From Lottia gigantea (lineage: Eukaryota; Mollusca; Gastropoda; Lottiidae): a stretch of 64,000 bases of DNA. The translations under genes and the position numbers were made by a program. The first letter of the stretch is position 1, and each line of letters begins with the position of its first letter. The stretch lies in assembly GCF_000327385.1 (NCBI RefSeq), contig NW_008709715.1, positions 2,601,975 through 2,665,974 of the forward strand, given 5' to 3'. The notes under the pieces were generated by a model. That model was given only the letters and a program-made list of their open reading frames with translations, did no database searches and was not told the origin of the DNA. Below are positions 1 to 25,943 of the stretch, in pieces.

Positions 1-1651
1 CACATCGCAGTAAATAAAACATCTCATTGTTAAGATTGTGATTAAAATTAAATAGATATAGATTTACTTCTGCATCAGTTTAAGTTTTAACATTTCTATG
101 AAACTCTGCTTCTTAATAAAATTTACAACTTTATGTCAAAAAGTCATGATTAGAAATACATCAAAATGCCTGCAAGTTCCAAACCACAGACAGTCATCAC
201 TGAGATAAATTTAAACATGACTGGCAAACACAAATCAACAGTCCTGAGTCAGACATTGAATGAACCAGAAATTATTCCAGGCCAATCATTGAGTCCAGGA
301 ATAGCAACTCCATTTCTAATTGCTGTGTGTTACATGTTTCACTGTCTTGATGCAGACGAAAGTAAAGTGAAGGTCTTCGTAACCTGTTCAATTCAAAGAA
401 ACAGTTAAGTGGAAGAAATTAAGATTCATAACACATCTGAGTAAACAATGGTGCTACATTATAGATAAAGAATCAATAACATCAAATGCTGGACTTTCTA
501 GTTATTATTTTCTATATTCATTAATTTTCAGTCCTATCTCTTACATCATGTTTTAACTACCCTAATAATATAGTTACAGACAGTATATTGATTCCTTCTT
601 CTTCTTGTCATTCAAAATCTTTAACAATTCAACAAATATAAATCATATAATAGCTTAATCTACAGAATGTTGGATTGACTTTTGTTATTGTGAGGACACA
701 CCAACGGTTTTTTATGGAATCTCTTATGTGTCTGCACAGCCACATCAAGACTATGGCGTTACCAGCATTATTTTGAACATCAAACCAGTTTGATATTTGT
801 CAGCAATTTTTTTCTAATCTGCTTAAAATATTGGCGACCAAAACTTTTCTCATGTCCTGAGTAGAAGGTATTTTGAATCTCTGAAGTGCAAAATAAAGTT
901 TGATGCAACTGACAATTCTTGATAAACTTCAATCATATGAGCTAAAAAGTTTTATGTCTCTGTTACTGCTTTTGAGGTCTTGAGCTACTTCACTCAATTG
1001 GGTTTGAGAATGAGCCCCTATCTGTGAGACAGTCACATGACAAGATTATCTAAACAGAAACAGAAATTGACATTCTGATATGAATGAATTGTTAGTATTT
1101 AATATACTTATCAATAGATATCTAGTCAGATAATTCATCCAATGATAGAGAAAAGTGGTATATGATACTAGTTGTATAATATGGTGAAATTTATTAGACT
1201 GTATTGTACACATTTCTCAAATTATATTAGACCCTAGTTATTCACTCTTCTTATTGATTTGTAATGAAACCAGGAAAAACTTGCCAAAATATGTTCACTT
1301 TCACATAATGGGAATACTTGAAGCCTTTCAACAGTGAACTCATCTTCCATTACAAGTTTGTTTTTAGATGATGTAACATGAAACAAAGTTTGACAGGACC
1401 CATATGTGTGAATAGTAGTATATAGAGAGGCGAGACTGTCTGCTGTGTTGACTTCATTTAAACAACTTGAGTGGTGGGCGAAAGGTTGTCAAATCTTTTT
1501 CTCCCAACCTAGTTTAAAAAGAGTGAATTTCAAAAGGATATATTCTTTACATTGTTTCACACACTTGGTGTAAAAGATTTAGGATTACTTTGTACTCTGT
1601 AAAATGTGAGATATATTGGAGTAAAAGTTATAAAAAGTTAGTGATATCAAG
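1..1651. other. Upstream flank of the LIM-domain gene, no gene recognised
   Basis: AT-rich sequence without a recognisable coding exon. An 80-codon open frame at 166-408 (+) starts with a plain ATG but resembles no family I know and has no supporting splice context, so I do not call it a gene. The last 200 bases or so before 1652 probably hold the 5' UTR and promoter of the short LIM-gene transcript; no clear TATA box can be assigned. Confidence 0.4.
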
Positions 1652-1732
1652 ATGGATACTATGGAAAGTCATCCTGAACAAGTCCTAGTGGATATGTTGG
1701 AATCTGTCGATGTATCAGATGGGGATAAGGAG
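1652..1732 (+). CDS. Lmpt: Candidate alternative first coding exon of the LIM gene
   Basis: ATG at 1652 opens 27 codons (MDTMESHPEQVLVDMLE, then acidic residues) ending at AAGGAG|gtagag. The donor is in phase 0, as is the acceptor at 4260, so splicing gives ...DGDKE-LIFSGEYT. In Limpet relatives the exon before LIFSGEYT supplies the first CxxC of that LIM domain; this one supplies no cysteine. The product would therefore begin with a half LIM, as vertebrate FHL proteins do. That the exon is used is inference from phase and position; a longer transcript starting outside the window is also likely. Confidence 0.45.
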
Positions 1733-4700
1733 GTAGAGTTGTATTTTATATAGAACATAGCAAAAAACGGTGAAAGTGGTAAACTTGCCCTGTTTACTAA
1801 ATGAACTTACTACAAAATCTACCAGATTATCGAAAAATACATATAAGCTCAAATGGCACAAACTTAATTCAAAATTAAAATGAACTTGAAGTCTATTTGC
1901 TCAATTTAATCATTTAATGAACTTCAAAATCACTTTGTCAACTTTTTTTCATTCAAGATGAGTGTTTGAAATACTCAATTGAAAATATGTCATATATTTT
2001 CCCCTCATCTAAAATACATTTAACATCATGTTACAGAGTTTTTAATTACTTTTGAAAACTGTCCTGTTGTTATATTAGTTAGTTAAATATGATAAAATGA
2101 TATGCTAGGTCTATTTCAATTATTTGGTTAAAGATAGTGACAGGTTTGACATCATACTGATTTTCTGAGCAAGTTTTTAGGTTGAGGTCACCTTATACAA
2201 TTTATTTATTTTTGTTACTTTATGACGTAATTATTTACTACACACTGATCAACATATTCATACCTAGATGCATTCTGATAAACATTTCATATAGGGTGTG
2301 GCTTCAGAAAAGTTACATGAAAGAAGGATTCAAACATGACTCTTTAAAGGCTCAACAAATTATGACTAAAAATGACTTCTACTTGATCTGAATGAAGTAA
2401 TGAAATGTACTTCAAATTAAAGGTAGAAAAATCTATGAGTTGGCCACAAAAATGTAAAATTCCAGATGGATTGATGAAGAACTATAGCACAACTGGTTAC
2501 ATTCATTTACAAATGACAAAGATTCATTTATCCTTTTACCATGAAAACTCAAAAGTATAGAACAAAATTATACAGTTTTAGTTTATTACAATAAGTTTTT
2601 GACCGATTTTTTTTTTTTTACATATTGTTGAGCATGATCCTTTAGTTTACTGAAGCATTTGAAAATGACAAACTTCAATACAAAATTCAAAGGATTGAGA
2701 TGCTGTTTTTGTTATCCACCAATTTAGTAGCCTTTGATAAAAAGAAATGAGTATTTTATTTCTGGTTGTGAAAAGAAAAGGTTGATGTTTTATTTGCTTA
2801 AATAAAAGTGAGTCAATTTGAACTGGTTGTGTGAGGAACTTTTATTTGAAGTTTAGATCAAGTTGAAATTTGACAAGTGGTCTTTTGTTGTTTTGATGTG
2901 AAATGAATTTTTAACATGCTCTTTATAAGTTTTTGATTATTTAGATCTATTTAATTTTACTTTATATATACAAAGTTCAGTGACATTCCCTTTAAATTAA
3001 TTTGTGTAAAATGTAGAGCAAAATATTGTTTACATCATTTAATCTCTATATCAGTTTCTCTTCTGACTTGTTAAAAACACTTGTAAGAAGTCTTTTAAAG
3101 TACATAGCAATCCTAAACTACTTCTTTCCAGCATGTGAAATATTGCTTTTAATTATCAGACTTTTTAAAAAAACTTTTAGAATTAGTATGAAATGCCATG
3201 ATTTATCCAGATTTAATAGGGTGAACACTACTTGTCACATGTTCAATGGTTTTCTGAAACCTTTGCTAGGTCATGTTTTTACACAGGAATCTTTGGTGAA
3301 AATTGCACGTTTGGTTTTGGATCCAGACACTCCACTACAGAATATAATGTCAACGTGATTTTTTGATACAAAATCAGGACATGGGAATAACTTGTATTCC
3401 AATAATCAAGACACTAGTAAGCAAAGTAAGGAAAATCACTGAACAATAGAGCAATATGAAATTGGAAAACAGGAAGACTGATACTGGTTTTTGTACCATT
3501 TGAACCCTTAGTTTGGTTCAACATATGTTGAATCGTCAACCATCTTTGAAAACTGGTAGGGAAAATGTTTAATTTGTATCTAACATGTAACTGATAAGAT
3601 TCTGCTCTGTTTAATATTAACTTTAGCCAAGTATCATCTAGTTTGATAGATTTAAACCAGAAGTAGTAGAACTATCATGTATATCAATTAGCTTCAAATA
3701 AATTGTTTGCATACTTGATACAAGTTCCTTCAGATTCAATTATCAGTTCATGAATCTATGATTAATCATGAAAAAAGAATCCATAAAAGATAAGGCAAAA
3801 CTGAAAGCGGTTTAGTGTGGAAAACAGACACGAGAATACTCTGGTTAGCCTCATACTAGAGGGGGATCTACTTAAATATTTATTGAAAAGTATACATATA
3901 TTGATGATGTTTAAAATAATTTTGTAAGAGTCAGATTTTAAAGTCTTAGAATTATTCTATTGTACCCGAAAGTTGCACATTGATAATAATGTTCAGAACT
4001 TACTGGTAATTTTCATTTTCTAGGCCGGTCACAAATTTATAGTCTGAAATTATTTAGAAGTGTGGGAGTATTTGATGAAATTTGTCAGAATCTATCACTA
4101 TCTCTAAATATATTAAGAATATTGTGTTATTGTTGTAGAATGTAATAAAACAGGGTTGATATGAATAATATCTCAGTCTTACCAAGCTATTTAATGCATA
4201 TCAGTAAAAGAAATTTAGTTCCACCCCATGTTTAAATATTATTTTCTATATATTTTCAGTTAATATTTTCCGGCGAATATACTACAGCCATGGATCAGAA
4301 TTACCATAAAGATCATTTAGCTTGTCATAACTGTGAGAAGAAGTTAATAGCTTGTCGTTATATTTTGAAAGAAGAACATCCTCACTGTATACCATGCTAT
4401 CAACAATTGTTTGCTAATAATTGTGAAGAATGTTCCAAGCCTATTGGACCTGACTACAAGGTAAGCAATCTTCTATAATAGAAATCTGAATGTTATGACA
4501 TAGGAATCAAAAGAAGTTTTCTACTCTTTGCATGTGAACGGGCAGTTAGTTAAAGCATTTGAATGATGTTTTTTGTTTGGTTAAACTTTTCTTTTGTGTA
4601 CCAGAGATACATTAAATTCTATTTGCACCATTGCATGTTGCTGGTCAATGTCTACAATGCTTGTAGTTCTTAATAATCAAGACCAGATTATGATGTTGGT

Positions 4701-7700
4701 ATCAAAAATACAAGACATCTTTTGATAATTGCTTAGGTTCTGTAGTTTTGTGATAGACATCTTTTTATAATTGCTTAGGCTCTGTAGTTTTGTGATAGTT
4801 TGTTAGTTATCTTAGTTCTTCTATGAGCTTGTTCCATGGTAATGAAGATATTAACAGGTTTTGACCCAGGTCATATGGAAAATAAATTTCTACCAACATG
4901 GGTTGGTGCTGGAAATATATGTGATATAAACACAGCTTTGATTTGTCAAGGTGGAATCTGTTAGCCTATAGCTTTCTTCTATTCTGTTAGATATTAAATG
5001 AAATATGATAAAGATAGAAGCTGTGAGAAGAAGTATGAGTATATTATTTGACATTTAATGAAGTTTCTCATGACTTATTGCATATATACTTATTTAAACA
5101 TCTTGATCAAAGAAAAATTTAACACATTTGGTAACTATTACATATTACATGTGTATATTATACCTCTACCTTACATATTTCTTCAACGAAATACTAAAAC
5201 TTCACATAGAGTTATGAAGTTTCTGCACATAGATGCTTTTTATTGCATGGGAAAGTGTTATCAAAATCTGTGCAAATTTTGAGTGATGACATAGACAAGT
5301 GCATTGAAAATTTTATAAAATATGATAATGCACAATCATCTAGATTTTTTTTTTTTTATCTTTCTGGTGTAATAATTCTATTATGTTTGCACCAACTCAA
5401 CATGTCTGTATTTAATAAGAATTGAGGACTAAGATATACCTCTCAAAACTAGATGTTTAATCATAGCTAGTTACAGATAATTATATGATATATATTTAAT
5501 GTTATCATGATCTGCCACTGTGATATAATCTAAGGTTATCTGTAAATAACATAGTAAATATAGTATCACTGTTATCACAAATCATTAACCTATCAGATGC
5601 TTTCATCTCTCTGCTAGATAATGTGGCACCTTGTTATCTCTTTAAAACATAGTTATTTTGTAACATCTTTTTACTGGTCTATAAGTAGAATTAAAACTGA
5701 GTATCAGTCAAAAGCAAATTTAGTTTATAAAACAATGAATTCTCATTTATGGATAAGTAAAGAATGATTTTAACCATATTTCAAAAATTAAACTAATGTG
5801 CTGTGATAGATATATTTTGTGAAAATATGAAGTTTTTCAGTTTTTATTTTATCAGCACCAGTATATTATACATGTGTTTAGATTAATAAACATGTTGATA
5901 AAGTATTGAGAATTTGTTGATAGTTTGAAAGATACATGATGTTAATGGTAATTGATAAAGTTAGGTAATGCTATTGATAATTAACATTGTAAGGTTATGT
6001 TAGATGGTATAAAGATAAAGTAACAGTATAATACCAGTACTAGTATACCAACATCTGTTAATACATGTAATAACATAATGACTTTACCTGAAACACAGGT
6101 ATGAAATGAAAATCACAGTTAAACAACAAAAAATTAATTTTCCAGAGATGATCTGTTTTTTAGTGAAGCTTCATTACTCAAAAAAATCTAGAAATAAGAT
6201 ACAAAAAATAGAATTATAAAAGTATTTTTTTACAAAAGTATTATATTACTAATATTAGCCTTTATATCTGACGTTATATTACACCCAGGTTAAGGTTGAA
6301 GAAAAAGGTAAAAATTTATTAAAATAGAAGTAATTAAAGTTATATTAAAAAGTAATTACTTGACTTTAATGATATCGACTACTTGTAATATAATATAGAG
6401 GAAATAACCATTAAAATATAAAGAAAATATTACTTTTTAATTTTTATGAAGTCATAAACGATACATGAAAATTTTTAACATGGACATTTGACATTTTACC
6501 AATGTTATGATGAAAATGAGTTATTTTCTATGCAAATATAATATCTTCAAACAACTATCTGAAATTATCTATAAAACTTTGCATTTATTATCTAAGAAAT
6601 GTCATGACTAAGATGTAACATGGTTATGTTTTGGTCATGATTTTAACCCTTCTTACTTGTCAAACCTGGCAACCAGGTGATATGAATTTAAAAAGCATTA
6701 ACTGAAATGTAAGAGAAAATATGATCTAAACTAATAGCTAAAAATAAAAATATAGTCAGCACTAGAACCTATTGCACAAAAGAGTTTTACAGCTTAATCT
6801 ATCTTGATATGGAATGAAAGACAACAAACCTGTCTTCCACATGTAAAGATATATTAATTTGATAGTTATTGGCCTTGAGGAACTACTGATAGCCAAGTTG
6901 TTTTTCTAACAAATGGAATAATTTCTATAGAAATGCTAAGTTTGTTTATGTTCCATAGAGTTGATAGAATGAATGGTGTAGAAACTTCCTGTATACCACT
7001 AACATGTCTTTGATGAAATTCCAAGTGAACATCATAGGTTTAAAGTGAGGCGTCTCCTGATAGACTTCTTATTTTTCCTGAACATTTAATAATGTCCCGA
7101 TTTCTCCATAGTAAACATCCATTTTGTTTACATCTAACGTTTTACAAAACTTTTGTTCAAATTTTTATCAAATGGTAGTTGTAATTTTTGGCTTTAGCTA
7201 GACAACACCTATTTGATAATAAATAACATACAGAAAATACAGTATTTAACCTAACCTAAAATAAATCACAATCCAATAGCAAAAGTCTACAAACTGATGA
7301 AATCAATGTGGTTCACATAACATGATTCCAAACTCTATCCTGGTCAGTAAGTTTTCAACATATTACTTTAATGTCCAGACATTTCCATATTAATATAGAT
7401 ATATCATCAGTCATTTTCATCTTAAATACTAGATACCTTATTCTTTTTCTGCTTCATTTGTCTACAAATGGTTATGTATAAATTGATAAAATTTGAGCTG
7501 TTAAGTATATTTTGGATTAACTTAATTTAGAAATATAATTTAAAGGATATGAAATTGCTAACAATGGCATCATTTTTTCACCAAAAGTAGCATTGTGCTG
7601 TCCATGTGCATGAATCCTTTTTAGTTTAATGTGGCATGGGATATTCTTGAATAATAAGTAGAATATTGGCAAATGCAAGTACTTGAGTAAATTACCTAGG

Positions 7701-10700
7701 AGATAAGAATGAAGAATTGAGAAGAATTGAAGAATGAAGAATGTATGAGTATGACAGGTGAAGTGTAAAATAAAATATATAAAGATTGAAATGGATACAG
7801 TATTTCATGTCAGTTAGGTACATTCTACAAATTTCTGTTAGCAGTATGTTCAATTCAGACTGTTGAAATGATGATTTTATTATCTTACCAGATTTGGTAG
7901 GTAAAAGATTGAGATACAATGATGTAGACTGCATTTGTAACTATCTTGCCATGGAGAATTGCTCCTTTACATAATGTCACTTACTTGGTTACATCCAACA
8001 TGATAGCTGTGGCTTCTAATCTCAATTGGCGTGTAAAAGTCCTTGAATAAGTCATCTTCACTCATAATTCCAGGTGTAATTGGATACGAATAGAAAAGGA
8101 AAGAAAGGATCCTTAGTTGTACATTAAGCTGTTATCCTGGTAAAATATAGTTGCTTCAGAGAAATTTGATTCTTCTTTTTACATTTGATGGATTTGATTT
8201 ATCTTGAGATATAAGAAATTAATAATATTATGCAGTTCATTTAGTACTTGCACAAACAGATGAGTAATTGAATACAAGGATATCTTTATTTCTGTTTCTT
8301 TTACATTGTATGGTTCTGGTTTCTGAGAGATAAGTCATGACTGTAGACAATGTTATTATCAGATATTCTGGTAGTTTAACATTAAGAGATTTTGGTTGTA
8401 GAATACTGATTAAAGACACCAAATGAATGTAGTGAATCCTGGAACATACAGACATGTTATGAGAGATAGGATGTGGTTTGTATCATATTTGATACTACTG
8501 TTTAAGGTTATTATGTAACCAATATACTGTAATGTTAGCAATTTTACTTCAATCAAAACAACTGCTGGAGATTTTTGATAACCAGTTCTATTTCATGTAA
8601 AGGTTATCAAAGCAAGTTGGTAGAACAGATGCTGAGTGTATTCCACAGTAAGCTAGACAACTCATTGGCTGATAATAGTTTTACACTTTACACCATCTTT
8701 CATTGTTTATTTTATAAAGAGTAGCTTGGGTAGACGTATGGTTTATTTTTCTCTCAATTCAAAAGAGATTCACTGCAATTTGTAAATTGAACAACAGTGT
8801 TATGTAAATCTATCTACATGAGATCAGCGTCAACTTGAATAAATAATTTTTTTTTTTAATTTCACGAATGTCTCTCATTTGGTACTGAACGCAATCATTT
8901 TATTTAAAGCCTGTATGACCTTTCACACATTTCATCAAAATTGTCAGCAATTTAAATATATCCATATATTCCTTGGTATTATACTTCTAGGACTGACCTT
9001 AAGTCTACTATTAAGATAGTATTAAACCCTAGTGGAGTAACAGTATATCTAATAAAATATAACTGATTGTGATATTACAGATTGACAAGAAGAGTGATAT
9101 AAAACCTATATAAAACTTGAAATAGTCACTAGTATTGTCTTATATCAACAAATAGTAATTCTACCTTTTTATATCAACTACTCTAGTACACTTTTCTATT
9201 TATTTAATGGTAAAAAATGTCACTCTACTCTTTATTTCTGTTGACTAAAGTTTAAAGTATTTTAGAAATAGTCTTTAAACACCCTTTTAAGCTTATTTCT
9301 TCCTTTGATTTAAATTTAATTCATTATTGAAATGAATCTGACCATTGAATATGTATTGATATACTTTAAGACGGGTGAATCCTTAGATTAAGATTTCTAT
9401 ATTTATATGTGGAGGTGGACATTGTTTATAAATCAGTCATTTTGAGGTGGTCAGTCAGTTGAATTATTTGATACCTATATGTATATTAAGCTATTCACTT
9501 AGCTTGTCCTCTCCTGTTCTGTGAAGCTTTTATTCCACAAGACAGCTGTTTGGAGGGATTGATGGCGAATTTTCATGTCATTAGATTATAGACACATGGG
9601 TGAAATGTTCTTAAACCTCAACTGGTCTATGATGACCGATTGCTTTGATTATGTTGTCAATGATTTTATTTTGTAAATTCAGTTACTTCACATTCAGAGC
9701 AGTAAACCTTATTACAGTTGACCGTTAAAAAGAACTCTTCTATCCATGAAACCCACAATGTCATCTATTGAACTCTTCAATCAAAAAAGAAACTGTCTAG
9801 ACCTATTACATTAATGTCCAAAGATTTAATAAAACAAGAGTGAATGTCACAAAAGTAGTGACATGAGGTGTCTGTGAAATGTAATGAATATAGATTAAGT
9901 GACATTTATTAACTAATATCATGATAAAGGTGAAAAAATGACTGTTAATCTGTGTAGGGTTTAAAGGGATTTTATATGTTAATAATTATAAAATTATTCT
10001 GTTGGACTCTAGTGTTGTATTATATAGGGGAAAATGTTTTTTGCGTAACTAGTTGATGGGTTGAAGGAGTACATTTCAATATTCATATTACAATAGCAAC
10101 ACTCCATGAGGTCCTTCATGCACTTGAAAACATTGTCAAAACTTTTATTTATGTTAAATAATCAGGAATCTTCAATAATACTGACAAGCATATTATATTG
10201 AAAAGATAAAATATTACATATTATATTTGACAAACAACTTGATACCAATTGCGATTGAGGTCCCAAAGAATGAGATTTATATTGTTCAGCTTTACCAATG
10301 ATGTTAATTTTCAGTGTATTATGCGGCTGGTACCCCTTCATAAACAAAGACTATTTTTGTTATGAATATTCACATTAGTAGAGGACTGAGTATTTAAGAA
10401 TTTGTCCAGGCACAAATAGTCATCTGTACATAATCTCAACATGTTCTAGACTCAGTATAGTTTGCTTGGAAAATATTGAAAATAGGATGTATGAGGAAAG
10501 GAAGCAATCGCATTTATCACAGCTCCAGCTTGAATGTAGCCCATGGAAAATATAAAATTTTAATCCTATAAAATAAAATGGAGGTTGATATTATTGTCAA
10601 AACATAATTGAACTTCTCTACTTTTCTATTTTTCAGTTTACTTAAGTTACTTATTTTACCTACTTAAGAATCCATTATGCATTATGTTTCATTGACATTT

Positions 10701-12538
10701 GATCAAACTATTATGTAATAAGTCTAGTGATGTATTTTGAATAGATGTGGTGGGCGTTTGACATTAAACATTCATGATATTAAATCACAGAATATAGACT
10801 GAATTTCTATTTATATCTCAGCAGAAGGGTTATTTAAATAAGGTAATACAGAAAAGGTGGTCTGTCAGGTTTATGAAGTTTTTGTCTGTTGAGAGCTTTA
10901 GATAATTATATTGATATATTCTGATATTTATTGAATGAATTCCAAATCATCATTCTAGCACATATCAGACATTATTTCTAATCCATCATTATTTGAGATT
11001 TAAACACATATTTGTCCAAGTTCTTAGGTGATTTTGACATTTAGACATCTTAAATCAATAAGATCTGCAATTTTGGCTACATATTTAATTCGAAGAATTT
11101 ATACACCAATATTTCTGAAGGTTTTGAATATTTTTAAGAGTAAACATCATATAACTGACAAAGTTTTGGTTACAGTGTGGGGTCAACCATGGCATTGGTT
11201 GATGATTTGGTCCCTTTCATGCTTCTGAGAAAATATGACATTTTGAATAGTGAAGTACCACGATATTGGTTGAAAACAGGTTTTATTGATATCAGGATGT
11301 TTATAAATCCCAGTGGTATTAAATTATAATATGTTCATTATGATCAGATGATGTAAGGTCTATATCAGTCTTCATATTCTTAAATTCAAACCAGAAGTTC
11401 TCTTCTAGAATATACCTAATATCAAGGTCATTGGAGTATTGTTTGTTAGTACGTGACAAAAAAAATTCACATTTTGGCAAAGATATCGATAACCAGGCAA
11501 AATGATAACTTGCCAAATATCTTTTTTCATCTGTATTTATTTAACTTTATGAAATTATTGCTTTGCATGAGCAATGTTTTACATGTACTGTATGTAATCA
11601 AGCTATTAGTAATAAAAGTTTTATACCAAGAGATGATAAAGTTGTCTGTGTCCCATGCTATGAAGATAACTTTGCCCAGAGATGTGCCAAATGCGTAAAA
11701 GTAAGTGTATTTGTAGCTTGTAACTGTAAATTTATCAAGATATAGACAATTCAATTCACTTTATTTTTGAATAAATTAATTTGGTCAAATAAGTACTGAA
11801 ATATTTGTACAAGTTATTCATCAATCTCAAGGGTTTCTAAATGTAATTTTCTAGAATTTTTGGTGTTACAGTGAGATATTTTTGTAATGTAATTTTTCTT
11901 TAAGGCTATCAACAAGGGTGGGGTAACCTACAAGAATACACCATATCATAAAGATTGTTTTGACTGTAGCAATTGTAATAAATTATTATCTGGAGAGAAA
12001 TTTACATCCAAGGAAGATAAACCATTTTGTGCTGATTGTTATGGTGATTTGTTTGCTAAAAGATGTTGTCAATGTTCTAAGCCAATCACTGGTGAGTATT
12101 AATTCAGAGTAACTGCATTTTATTTTGTCTGCTTTGTTCAGAGACTAACTTTAATGTACAATTTACTTGGAGCATAATCATATGCCCTAATATTTAAATT
12201 TTTATTAAATTTCTCTGCGATTCACCCCACCCCTAGCATTGTAACTTAAGAGCATGACCTAAATTTGGCTGACATGTATGAATTAATTATTAATGCCAGC
12301 ACAACTCTATATGATGACAAAATTCAATAATTTAAGATGGATGTTGCTAAATGTTATTATAATTAATGTTGAAATTTTTCTCATTCCAGGTATTGGTGGA
12401 ACTAAATTCATTTCATTTGAAGAACGTCACTGGCATAGTGATTGTTTTAATTGTGCTAAATGTAATGGATCGATGGTTGGTAAAGGATTTCTTATGAGTG
12501 GTCAAGATATTCTCTGTCCTGACTGTGGTCGTAGTTAA
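1652..12538 (+). CDS. Lmpt: Limpet/FHL-type LIM-domain protein, incomplete model
   Basis: Adaptor protein of paired zinc-finger LIM domains, of the Drosophila Limpet / vertebrate FHL family, which links actin structures and transcription factors, notably in muscle. Exons: 1652-1732 (candidate alternative first exon), 4260-4460, 11572-11700, 11905-12091, 12390-12538. Exon 4260-4460 reads LIFSGEYTTAMDQN and then the Cys/His ladder HLAC, CHNC, HCIPC, NNCEEC. The last three exons read QCFTCTVC, CVPCY, AINKGGVTYKN, CADCY, and the FHL-like last LIM GIGGTKFISFEERHWH ending CPDCGRS. All listed junctions have AG/GT and agree in phase. About 70 residues (the rest of one LIM domain and the start of the next) that every relative has between exons 4260-4460 and 11572-11700 were not found, so the model is incomplete. 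The family call is firm; the exact orthologue (Limpet rather than FHL2) rests on the LIFSGEYT motif. Confidence 0.85.
4461..11571 (+). other. Long LIM-gene intron in which an expected exon was not found
   Basis: About 7.1 kb of AT-rich sequence. Family relatives have roughly 72 residues here (the WHEACF...C..C block and a following half LIM), in phase 0 on both sides. I looked for Cys-rich frames of the WH...CF...C..C type behind acceptor sites on the plus strand and saw none. Either the exon is too divergent for me to spot by eye, or it is missing from this assembly or allele. Confidence 0.5.
4704..4799. repeat. Two-copy tandem duplication, about 44 bp
   Basis: The segment containing ataattgcttaggctctg occurs twice back to back (ACATCTTTTGATAATTGC and ACATCTTTTTATAATTGC starts), each ending TAGTTTTGTGATAG. 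It lies in the long LIM-gene intron 4461-11571. No function is suggested. Confidence 0.7.
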
Positions 12539-14510
12539 ATCTTTCTCTTATATAATAGCTTTAATTTATATCTGAAATGCATAATTTCTTATTTTTTAGT
12601 TAGATTGTGTTAGTCAAGTTTTCGAAATGTTCAAGGAAGAGTATGAAATGTATACACTGGGCATTCCCTAAGATTTGGGGCATTTCAGATATTGAACATG
12701 TTTCTAAGGTTGATTGTATTGAGATAAAGCAGACAGCCATGATTGTTATTATGAAACCATGACAATTTGTATAATCTAAAGACAAATTGTGAATAGAATT
12801 GTGTACAGTACAGTGATATAGTTTTGTTTTCTAGAAGATTATTTGACTGCATGCGATTTTCCCTCTAATTTTTAAATAATTCCATTTTGGTCGATCAATT
12901 CGGATTCCAAATGTTTGTGCACCATAGTGATGTTGGATTCAAGTCATTGTAATTTCACTTGTTTATTATATCATTCATTAGAGTCACAATTAATATGACC
13001 TCAAAAATTTCATCTCATTGTTTGTCCCAGATGCACACACACAAATAAATTCTAATGTCTTGAAACAGGAATTCAAATTACTACATAATAATTAGGTTTA
13101 CCTAGTCTTTTAAGGTACTTTGTTTCGTAAATATTTAATAAAAGGCTTGTACATTAACTGCATGTATATAATAATATACTTAAAACTGTCTTCTCACTGT
13201 CTTGTGTTCAGATTACTGCCAAATTTCAAAGAATATTGTTAAAATTATCTTACAAATTAAGGGAAAAGCAAGTGTAATAAATTCTCAATGACACAGAAAG
13301 TATTCTGTTAATGTAATTGTCAGTTCTTGGTCTACAGCATTGTTTTTTACTTTTTTTACTAGCTAAATTTTTATCTTCCATATTGTTATGTCTTTATATT
13401 ATCATGTTATTGTGATTTTAGTCTTCCTCAATTAATTTGATATTATTAAAAACATTGCTATTTTTAATGAAAGTCAAACAATTGAACAAATTAAGAAATC
13501 TATCAAACATTAAAACTGCATTTGCAGGTCAGAACTTGAATAATATATAACTTTTAGCATTATATAAGTTGCATTCTGTTTTGCTGAAGTTTTTCAACAC
13601 AAGATCCATAATCTCACAAGAGAAAAGACAGTTGTTGCATTAGACAAGATTTGCCTCATCATGTCCCCCATGATAATAATATACATACAAACGGATTGTT
13701 ATATTTAATGCTTTTATTGTTATGTACAATCATATATTTTATTTACATGTGCTTTCATTGTAGATAATATAGCTATAAGATGTTGAGGGCCCAGTAGTTA
13801 TGTGATATCAGATCATTTTGTAGATAGAAACTGTGTCCTAATAGTTTCTTTTATAGAAATACATTGTATTTATTTATCTTGTATTTCTATATCTTAGCAA
13901 TAAATTATACTATTTATTCAAGGTTTTAAATCTCATCCATGTGAGTTTATCAAAGCACTTGATTTCCAGTCTAGTTTGACAGAATCAGAAACTTAACTTA
14001 CAGCCATCTTGGTTTGAAGAATCTGTGGGTTATTTGAAAATCAGAGGATGGAAGAAGACTGTACCTCCAATGATAAATCTGAACAAGTCACCCTGAATTA
14101 CATACATGTTGTTTGATCTATTTTTCACTGAAAAAAGGTATTTGTACATTACCAGTATTTACAAATTCAGCAGATTCTTTATCACTTATTCATATTCAGC
14201 ACTAATCATTAATCATAACGTAACAAGATCTGGTGTTAGAACACATTTCTCCACATGAAATATTTGCCAATATTTTATAACACTTGTTCACCCACTGAGT
14301 TCTCCGTTCAAGATAGAAGGTCATTAGATGTACACAGCTTTAACAACAGTTTAATATGTTTACAATAGAAAGCACAATCACAGTCAGTTGGTATCTGATA
14401 GAAAGAGATCAGTCTATTAATATCTGTAGGATGATAAGAAGGTTACACCTGGTGCTTTTCTATTTGATATATCACACCTGATAAACCACTGTTTACTATT
14501 ATTTTATAGG
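12539..14510. other. Convergent intergenic region: LIM-gene 3' UTR and DHX33 3' end
   Basis: Follows the LIM-gene stop and precedes, on the other strand, the DHX33 stop at 14511-14513. An AATAAA at 13899-13904 on the plus strand is the best poly(A) signal for the LIM gene and implies a 3' UTR of about 1.4 kb. The DHX33 3' UTR should lie in roughly 14200-14510; no perfect AATAAA on the minus strand stands out there. No coding exon was seen. Confidence 0.5.
13899..13904 (+). terminator. Candidate poly(A) signal of the LIM gene
   Basis: AATAAA in TTAGCAATAAATTATAC, about 1.36 kb after the stop codon at 12538. Confidence 0.45.

Positions 14511-25943
<11,433 letters not shown>

Noticed and set aside
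166-408. 80-codon ATG frame near the window start
   Set aside because: No recognisable domain, no splice context and no neighbouring exon; not distinguishable from chance, although its composition is somewhat coding-like.
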